NCBI GenBank assembly: GCA_031276055.1
Contig: JAISNW010000057.1
Coordinates: 1-12,290 of the forward strand
Direction of reading: 5' to 3'
Source: Deferribacteraceae bacterium
Lineage (GTDB): Bacteria > Chrysiogenota > Deferribacteres > Deferribacterales > JAISNW01
Length of the DNA stretch: 12,290 bases
Shown here in pieces: positions 1 to 5,504 of the stretch. How positions within the stretch are numbered: the first letter of the stretch is position 1; each line of letters begins with the position of its first letter. The notes below the pieces were generated by a model. The model was given only the letters and a program-made list of their open reading frames with translations, was not told where the DNA came from and made no database searches. The position numbers were made by a program, and so were the translations under genes.

Positions 1-5
1 TCTGT

Positions 6-1106
6 ATGATCAGCATTTTCTTTACAGGAACTTCATCTACATTGAGTAAACTGCAGGCGGCTTTAATCGGTTTTGCCCGTGTTACCCTTACCCCTGCGGG
101 CGCTGACCTTCAGGTATATGAATTAAGAAATATAGAAGATGTTAAGCATGTTCCAAAGATCCCCTCGTCACCGGTTTTCTTAATCTTAGCAGCAAAAGAA
201 CCAAAGCTAATAGAACAGATAAGGGGCTATAAAATAAGCGGAATCTTTTTTCTCCCCTTGGACGGCGTCTCCATAAAGCGAAAGATAATAACCTTGTTTA
301 AGGTTCAAGTCAGCGATCAAAATGTTGGAGATGACTTTGAAACTGTAAAGATAAAGATTTTGGCGAAGGCTGAAACAATTACCGCCCTACCCGCTTTTGC
401 TCAAAAGCTCTTTAAGCTGACGCAAAATGACGCCTCCACCATTGCAGAGATCACCGAACAGATAAAGATGGATCAGAGTATTTCAGGAAAGGTAATCCGC
501 ATGGTCAACTCCCCTTTTTTCGGTTTAAGGCAGTCCATCGGCAGCATAGATAGGGCTGTAGTTTTACTCGGGTTTAACACCTTAAAAAATATCGCTCTAG
601 TAGCGGCAACCACCGCTTATTATAATAAGAACTTTGAGATGTATAAGATGAACGGAACAGAGCTTTTCAACCATGCCTACCGTGTTGCATTGGTATCTGA
701 AGAGCTCTCATCAGGGTGCGGGGTTGATAAAGATCTTGTCTTTTTAGCGGGGCTTTTGCATGATATAGGCAAGATTCTTTTAGCAGATTTTTTAGTTAAA
801 CCCGTGCAAACCAGCGATGATGAGATTCGGCAATTGGGAACAGATCATCAGAGTGTTGCTGAGCTTATCTTGAACAGGTGGCAGCTGCCTGAGGATATAA
901 TTCAGATAGTAAAGTCCCACCATGCTCCAATAAACACCACCCCGTCTCAGATAATTTATTACGCCAACCAACTTGACCATGCAAAAGAGGGGGGAGAACA
1001 ATCTTTCTCACTATGTATTAGCAAGGCTCTTTCGGTTCTCCCTATTAAAGAGCCGGAGCAGACGGCGGAAAGGGTTAAAAAAATTATATTTGAAGAGAAT
1101 GAATAG
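6..1106 (+). CDS. HDOD domain signalling protein with degenerate receiver-like N-terminus
   Basis: Predicted cytosolic signalling protein of 366 residues. The HDOD domain covers about residues 120-310. It begins at the LPAFAQKL segment, includes the MVNSPFFG motif (about 167-173) typical of the family, and continues into an HD-like core. That core keeps H222, the HD pair at 252-253 in GLLHDIGK, H281, and the HH pair at 305-306. HDOD proteins are generally regulatory rather than proven hydrolases, so activity is uncertain even with these residues kept. Residues 1-100 alternate strands and helices like a response-regulator receiver, ending in a FFLPLDG stretch where receivers have their conserved Lys-Pro. 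I see no acidic pocket or phospho-acceptor Asp, so phosphorylation is doubtful. There is no membrane segment. The ATG at position 6 suits a first beta strand, but only five bases precede it, so a longer N-terminus cannot be excluded. The phosphatase gene follows after 2 nt, which implies one operon. Confidence 0.88.
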   Translation: MISIFFTGTSSTLSKLQAALIGFARVTLTPAGADLQVYELRNIEDVKHVPKIPSSPVFLILAAKEPKLIEQIRGYKISGIFFLPLDGVSIKRKIITLFKVQVSDQNVGDDFETVKIKILAKAETITALPAFAQKLFKLTQNDASTIAEITEQIKMDQSISGKVIRMVNSPFFGLRQSIGSIDRAVVLLGFNTLKNIALVAATTAYYNKNFEMYKMNGTELFNHAYRVALVSEELSSGCGVDKDLVFLAGLLHDIGKILLADFLVKPVQTSDDEIRQLGTDHQSVAELILNRWQLPEDIIQIVKSHHAPINTTPSQIIYYANQLDHAKEGGEQSFSLCISKALSVLPIKEPEQTAERVKKIIFEENE

Positions 1107-1108
1107 CT

Positions 1109-2665
1109 ATGAAACACCCGTTATTAACAATTTTATTGGCGGCAAAGCCTGAAGAGTTCACAAAAGGATTTACAGATCTGCTTATTTCTAGAGATTTTTC
1201 ATCTTTTACCTTATGGGAGATAGAAAGCGGTTCTATTTGCACTCCAATCAGCAATGTTAATGGAATATCAGAGGGAACTTTTGATATTTACGATCTTGGT
1301 TATACAGGGGAGAGCGGGATTAAGCGGCGGTTTGCCATCTCTTATTTTGGAAATTCTTACATAGTATATGCTGTAATCTTTTTTTCTGTTTCAAAAAGGT
1401 TAAAGTATGCCTTGAGCTTACATAGCGAACTTTCAATAGATGCGTATGAGTGGCTTTCTGCGTTGCGTCCTATCATCGAAAACCGCTTAACTGGCATCTT
1501 TTCAAGCGAGCAGAATGTAGACCTTTTTGTTGACTACCAAAAAAAGATAGATTTTATAAAGGATTGCGCCCAAATATTAAAGTTATTGTCGATAAAAGAG
1601 ATTATTGTCAACTCTCTTAACTTTTTTTCCGAAACTTTTTGTGCAGAGGCGGCATGTGCGCTATATGATGATAATTTTGAAGGTTTCGGCGTAAATAGGA
1701 AAGACATTGAAACATCAATATCTGTCAACTCAATCCCGCTATATGCCTTTGTTGCCGAAAATAACGAGTTTGGATATTTTGAGGAAAGGCTCTATTCTGC
1801 TAAATTTAATATCTTTAACCTTTTTATTATTAAAGACAATATCTCACACGCATTTTTTGTTCTTTTTAATATTACTGCTGATCCCCTACCCGACAGAGAG
1901 TTTTCCGTTCTAATATCAAATATTGTAGGGATAGCTATAGAGAACGCTCTATACCACGAAAGGGCAACAAAGCTCTTGGTGGAAGAAACAGAGATGTCGC
2001 AGACGGTGGATATCTTAAACAGATTTGTAAAGAGGGAGACTGAGCTGGAGAGTCCAGAATTATTCGGCGTAAACTACCCCGCAAAGAGCACAGGCGGAGA
2101 TTTCTTTACTGTTATAGAGAAAGAAGAAAGAGTTTTTATCTGCGTTGCAGATGTTTGCGGCAAAGGGTATTCCGCCGCAGTTTTTACCGTAATGCTTGCT
2201 GCAATAATTGAATCAGGAGGCGATGAGTTATGGAATCTGCCTATTCTACTTAAAAAGATAAATTCTTACATGCTTACGCACTCTTTTGACGATCGGTTTA
2301 TAACAGGCGTATTTTCTATTTACGATAAGAGAGATGGAAGTTTCAGCTATATAAGCTGCGGTCATGAACCGATATTTATTGTAAAAGGAGGGATCTCTGC
2401 TGAAAGGTTGATGTCGTCATATCTGCCGTTAGGCTTATCAGATGAAGAATTTCAGGTGCAAAGCGCCTTTATCTCTTCAGGAGAGCTCATATTTATATAC
2501 ACTGACGGCGTTGTTGAATATATATCCCACAACCTTTTAGAGGAAAAACTCATAGTTCTTTCAGATGAATCGCCTGAACAGATCGTAAAAACCCTCTATA
2601 AACAGCTAGTCTCTCTTCCTGAAAAACAGAGAGACGATTTCACCTGCGTTGCAATAAAAGGGTGA
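1109..2665 (+). CDS. SpoIIE/PP2C-type serine phosphatase with GAF-like region (RsbU-like)
   Basis: Protein of 518 residues. The C-terminal domain (about 315-517) is a SpoIIE-type PP2C phosphatase, the class that dephosphorylates anti-sigma-factor antagonists or similar phosphoserine targets. Its metal-binding motifs are intact: TGGDFF (328-333, D331), ADVCGKG (347-353, D348), YISCGHEP (414-421), YTDGVVE (464-470, D466) and DDFTCVAIK (509-517). Residues 145-285 resemble a GAF domain followed by a linker helix, the usual sensory input of RsbU-like enzymes. The first 140 residues I do not recognise. There is no transmembrane segment, so it is probably cytosolic. It starts 2 nt after the HDOD stop, with only a weak purine-rich stretch upstream, so translational coupling is likely. 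No partner anti-sigma factor or STAS antagonist lies in the window, so the substrate is unknown. The stop codon abuts the repeat region at 2665. Confidence 0.9.
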   Translation: MKHPLLTILLAAKPEEFTKGFTDLLISRDFSSFTLWEIESGSICTPISNVNGISEGTFDIYDLGYTGESGIKRRFAISYFGNSYIVYAVIFFSVSKRLKYALSLHSELSIDAYEWLSALRPIIENRLTGIFSSEQNVDLFVDYQKKIDFIKDCAQILKLLSIKEIIVNSLNFFSETFCAEAACALYDDNFEGFGVNRKDIETSISVNSIPLYAFVAENNEFGYFEERLYSAKFNIFNLFIIKDNISHAFFVLFNITADPLPDREFSVLISNIVGIAIENALYHERATKLLVEETEMSQTVDILNRFVKRETELESPELFGVNYPAKSTGGDFFTVIEKEERVFICVADVCGKGYSAAVFTVMLAAIIESGGDELWNLPILLKKINSYMLTHSFDDRFITGVFSIYDKRDGSFSYISCGHEPIFIVKGGISAERLMSSYLPLGLSDEEFQVQSAFISSGELIFIYTDGVVEYISHNLLEEKLIVLSDESPEQIVKTLYKQLVSLPEKQRDDFTCVAIKG

Positions 2666-2822
2666 AGGGGAAATTTCGGAGTCCACCCCTTTACAAAAAC
2701 CTTGCTTTTGGACGCTTGCGTTCAAAATGCAAGGATGAAGGGGAATTTAGCGTGCAAGTGGTGGTTGCCGCCAATTCCCCTTTCCCCCAACTTTTTTGTG
2801 CTACCAAAAAGTTAGGGAAATG
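2665..2822. repeat. Mosaic palindromic repeat region between convergent genes
   Basis: The 217-bp gap between the SpoIIE stop and the outer-membrane protein stop holds no credible gene. It starts with a GGGGAAATTTCGGA motif at 2667-2680 and a CCTTTACAAAAA motif at 2688-2699. Three adjacent inverted repeats follow. The first has arms 2700-2715 and 2718-2734 with one mismatch and one indel. The second has perfect 10-bp arms 2738-2747 and 2773-2782 (AAGGGGAATT / AATTCCCCTT). The third spans 2781-2820. Parts of the first two blocks recur at 4516-4552. This resembles a small non-coding palindromic element of REP or MITE type, but no transposase ends or target duplications are evident. From 2823 to 2882 I see nothing more. 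Confidence 0.6.
2781..2820. terminator. Candidate bidirectional terminator hairpin
   Basis: The left arm TTTCCCCCAACTTTTT (2781-2796) pairs with the right arm AAAAAGTTAGGGAAA (2806-2820), with one bulged or mismatched position around 2787-2788. The loop is about nine bases. A/T runs lie inside the stem on both strands. The position between the 3' ends of two convergent genes suits a shared terminator, but there is no long T-tract beyond the stem. It may instead belong mainly to the repeat element. Confidence 0.45.
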
Positions 2823-2882
2823 CAAGGCTCAAACTCAAACTAAATGATCGCGATGTTGTGGTGCATCCCTAAATTATGAAAG

Positions 2883-3587
2883 TTAAAAGTGGTAGATGAT
2901 CCCTATTGAATATGACTGGACAGAGTGAGTCACTTTATCTTTGCCGCTCAATGCAACGTTAGATGCATCGGAAAAGGCAACATTGCCTTCCTTATTGAAA
3001 TAGCTTGGGTCTATATACAATCCCCTTACCATAAGCAAAAGCCCCCAATGCCCATCTTTGGTGATCACATATTCAAAGCCTGCATAGAAGTGAAACCCTT
3101 CAACTGTATTATAATATTTCTTTGAATAGGAGCTAGGAAAACCTGAGGTGGTCTTAAAGTTTTTCATATCAGCTTCAATATAGCTGAAATTATAACCTAT
3201 CCCCGCCCAAAAGTTGATGGTTTTGCTGGCGGTAAAATAGTTTAATGTAACTTCGCCTGTAAATTGTTCTGTAAAGATTCGATATTGATATTGAGAGTTG
3301 CCCACCCCCCTTGAAGGCGTGGTATAAAAACCTCCCAGCGACAAGCCAAGATTTCCGTACTCACTCTGAATAACGTTGAACATCCCTATAACTAGAGGGC
3401 GGAAATCCTTATCGCTTGAGGTATCAGAGCTTTTTGGAATATAGCTGTTTGCACCGCTTAGAGATATGAAACCTGGTGTAACAAAGTAGCCCGGATTGTC
3501 CACAACTTCCCCGCCGTCCTTTGCAAAAACTAGAGGGGAAAAGAATATAAGTAAGGCAGTTATTAGAAGATTAAAGATTTTTTTCAT
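2883..3587 (-). CDS. Putative outer-membrane beta-barrel protein
   Basis: Protein of 234 residues with a clear Sec signal peptide: a KK pair, a hydrophobic core at about 5-20, then a probable signal-peptidase I site after LVFA, leaving a mature start at KDGGE. The mature part has alternating polar/aromatic strands (for example GNLGLSLGGFYTT, INFWAGIGYNFSYIE, FHFYAGFEYVI, HWGLLLMVRGLYI). It ends in YSIGIIYHF, and a terminal Phe is the usual Bam recognition signature of barrel proteins. The size suggests about 8-10 strands. I cannot assign a specific family or ligand. Its ATG overlaps the metF stop in an ATGA arrangement, so it is expressed from the metF transcript and perhaps translationally coupled. 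A connection to folate metabolism is not obvious. The stop at 2883 faces the convergent SpoIIE gene across the repeat region. Confidence 0.75.
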   Translation of the reverse strand: MKKIFNLLITALLIFFSPLVFAKDGGEVVDNPGYFVTPGFISLSGANSYIPKSSDTSSDKDFRPLVIGMFNVIQSEYGNLGLSLGGFYTTPSRGVGNSQYQYRIFTEQFTGEVTLNYFTASKTINFWAGIGYNFSYIEADMKNFKTTSGFPSSYSKKYYNTVEGFHFYAGFEYVITKDGHWGLLLMVRGLYIDPSYFNKEGNVAFSDASNVALSGKDKVTHSVQSYSIGIIYHF

Positions 3588-4411
3588 AAGTTTTCCAATA
3601 TAGTCTTTATGTTTGGGTGTTTATTCATGGTATAAAAGTGTAGAGAGCAAACACCTTGCTCTAAAAGGCTGCGGCACTGTTCAATGGAAAATTCAATCCC
3701 ATATTTAACCGCCTCTGTTTCAGAGACGCCGTCAAGTTTTTTGGAGAGTTTAGCAGGCACCTGAACAGCACACATCTTTGTAAACTTCATTACTTGAGCA
3801 TAGCTTGAAGCGGGCATTATTCCCGCATAGACAGGGATATCTACCCTGGCTCTTTGTAAATTCTCTAAAAAACGAAAATAATGGACGTTATCGAAAAAAA
3901 GTTGTGTAATAATGTAAGAAGCTCCAGCATCGACCTTTCGCTTTAAGAATGATATATCTTCAGCAATGTTGAGCGATTCGGGATGCTTTTCAGGATAGCC
4001 CGCGACCCCTATTTCAAAAGAAGGAGCACTGGTTTTTAAGTAGCGGACAAGCCCTTCTGCGTTGTCAAACGCTTTAGATTTAATATCTGTTGGATTATTG
4101 GTAGGATCCCCCCGCAACGCCAATATTGAGGCGATCTTCTCTTGATGAAGTTCATTTAAGAGAGCGTTGACGCTTTCAATGGTGTTGCCGTAACAGGTAA
4201 AGTGCATAACAGTATTTAGTCCGTAATCATTCTTTAAGGCTTTAGTCCACTTTAGAGTTTTATCTCTAGTGGAACCGCCTGCACCATAGGTTATGGAAAC
4301 AAATTCAGGAGAATGCTTAACAAGCTCCGCCACCGTTTCAAAGAGAGCGGTTTCTCCCAACTCATCCTTAGGAGGAAAGAATTCAAAGGATACTTTAGGG
4401 GTATAACTCAT
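3584..4411 (-). CDS. metF: Methylenetetrahydrofolate reductase
   Basis: FAD-dependent cytosolic enzyme that reduces 5,10-methylenetetrahydrofolate to 5-methyltetrahydrofolate for methionine synthesis. At 275 residues it matches the short bacterial TIM-barrel form. Hallmark motifs in order are SFEFFPPK (8-15, with the catalytic-type Glu at 10), TYGAGGSTRD (41-50), LALRGDP (98-103, with the folate/flavin-contacting Asp at 102), GVAGYPEKHPE (135-145), QLFFD (170-174) and HFYTMN (258-263). The start is chosen because it places the SFEFFPP strand at the normal distance from the N-terminus. No Shine-Dalgarno sequence precedes it, and a candidate -10 lies so close that the mRNA may be leaderless. 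The downstream outer-membrane protein gene overlaps by 4 nt. No S-adenosylmethionine riboswitch is visible in the short upstream gap. Confidence 0.95.
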   Translation of the reverse strand: MSYTPKVSFEFFPPKDELGETALFETVAELVKHSPEFVSITYGAGGSTRDKTLKWTKALKNDYGLNTVMHFTCYGNTIESVNALLNELHQEKIASILALRGDPTNNPTDIKSKAFDNAEGLVRYLKTSAPSFEIGVAGYPEKHPESLNIAEDISFLKRKVDAGASYIITQLFFDNVHYFRFLENLQRARVDIPVYAGIMPASSYAQVMKFTKMCAVQVPAKLSKKLDGVSETEAVKYGIEFSIEQCRSLLEQGVCSLHFYTMNKHPNIKTILENL

Positions 4412-4419
4412 AGAAAGAG

Positions 4420-4447
4420 ATAATAGCAGAATTCTTTACAAATGCAA
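4420..4447 (-). promoter_or_regulatory. Candidate metF promoter
   Basis: On the minus strand, TTGCAT (4447-4442) is followed after 16 nt by TATTAT (4425-4420), which differs from the consensus -10 at one base. The -35 is weak. Transcription would start near 4413, about two bases before the metF ATG. This fits the absence of a ribosome binding site. It is an inference from pattern only. Confidence 0.35.
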
Positions 4448-4515
4448 GGCGATATAAATATGTAATGATGGGTGGATAATAATTTTGTTGTATATTATTT
4501 TAATTATCCCGTCTG

Positions 4516-4552
4516 CCTTTACAAAAATGTAAGAGCAAAGGGGAATTTCGGA
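4516..4552. repeat. Short diverged copy of the 2665-2822 repeat
   Basis: CCTTTACAAAAA at 4516-4527 exactly matches 2688-2699. GGGGAATTTCGGA at 4540-4552 matches 2667-2680 except for one fewer A. The intervening segment aligns with about 19 of 27 bases to 2722-2748. A related fragment, CTTTACAAATGCAAGG, sits at 4434-4449. The repeat lies at the 3' end of phoH, just as the first copy abuts the 3' end of the SpoIIE gene. The rest of the 4412-4559 gap is AT-rich and holds no gene. Confidence 0.5.
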
Positions 4553-4559
4553 AAGCTCC

Positions 4560-5504
4560 CTACCCTATTGTTTCGTAAGCGCCGACTATCTTTGTTACCA
4601 ATGGATGGCGCACCATATCTTTTTCAGAGAGGTATAAAAAGGCGATCTCTTCCAAATCTTTTAAGGTTTCTATAGCGTGCGTAAGCCCAGAATCTGTGTT
4701 GACAGGGAGGTCGACTTGTGTTGTATCGCCCGTTATAACAACCTTTGAGCCAAAACCTAGACGGGTTAAAAACATCTTCATCTGGGCTTTAGTGGTATTC
4801 TGCGCTTCATCAAGAATTACAAAGGCATTTGAGAGAGTCCTCCCGCGCATAAAAGCAAGGGGGGCAACCTCGATAATATTACGTTCCACAAGGCGAATTA
4901 TAGCCTCCGGATCCATCATAGACTGCAAAGCATCATGCAAAGGGCGTAAATAAGGATTGATCTTATCAGCCAGATCGCCCGGAAGAAAACCGAGCTTTTC
5001 CCCCGCCTCTACAGCAGGTCTTGTAAGGATAATCCTCCTTACCTTCTTATCAAGATACATATTTACCGCCATAGCGACTGCAAGAAATGTTTTACCTGTG
5101 CCCGCAGGACCGTATGCAAACACCATATCCTTCTCTTTAATGGCATTAATATAGAGGCGCTGATTTCTTGTTTTAGGAAGAACATATTTCAATCCCCCTG
5201 AAACTGCCACTCTGTCATTTTCAAACTCTTCAGCAAATCCCAAATCTCCGCTTTGAACAAGTGTAAGGGCGGTTTGCATCTCTTCCGTGCTGAACTCGCG
5301 CCCAAGCCCATGCAGATATTGCAGAAGTTCAACTGTTTTAGCAACATCGGCTGCACCCCCTGTAATAGAGAGTTCCCCACCTACAAAAGAAACGGAGGTA
5401 TTTAAGATTCTTGTGATAATCTTGATATAGCGATCATTATTTCCAAACAGTTTGGGAATAGCGGTTTCAGGTATATTAAGTTTTTTAGAGTTTACTTCTG
5501 ACAT
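4560..5504 (-). CDS. phoH: PhoH family P-loop ATPase (YbeZ-like)
   Basis: Cytosolic ATPase of 314 residues, close to the usual length of the YbeZ/PhoH family linked to RNA metabolism and ribosome maturation. Walker A is GPAGTGKT at 132-139 and Walker B is VILDEAQN at 229-236. Other family marks are TRPAVEAGEKLGFLPGDL (161-178), the GRTLSNAF segment just before Walker B, and VITGDTTQVDLP (256-267). The N-terminal 100 residues, with GGELSITGG (42-50), fit the small KH-like region of this family. The start has a strong ribosome binding site, GAGGAGG at 5514-5508 on the minus strand, three bases before the ATG and inside the end of the upstream gene. The 20-bp overlap with that gene indicates one operon. 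In many bacteria ybeY lies directly downstream. Here the operon ends and the repeat at 4516-4552 follows, so ybeY must be elsewhere or absent. Confidence 0.93.
   Translation of the reverse strand: MSEVNSKKLNIPETAIPKLFGNNDRYIKIITRILNTSVSFVGGELSITGGAADVAKTVELLQYLHGLGREFSTEEMQTALTLVQSGDLGFAEEFENDRVAVSGGLKYVLPKTRNQRLYINAIKEKDMVFAYGPAGTGKTFLAVAMAVNMYLDKKVRRIILTRPAVEAGEKLGFLPGDLADKINPYLRPLHDALQSMMDPEAIIRLVERNIIEVAPLAFMRGRTLSNAFVILDEAQNTTKAQMKMFLTRLGFGSKVVITGDTTQVDLPVNTDSGLTHAIETLKDLEEIAFLYLSEKDMVRHPLVTKIVGAYETIG

Noticed and set aside
2662..2847. 61-codon open frame on the plus strand after the SpoIIE gene
   Set aside because: It lies in the palindromic repeat region, overlaps the SpoIIE stop, lacks a ribosome binding site and has a low-complexity, unprotein-like translation.
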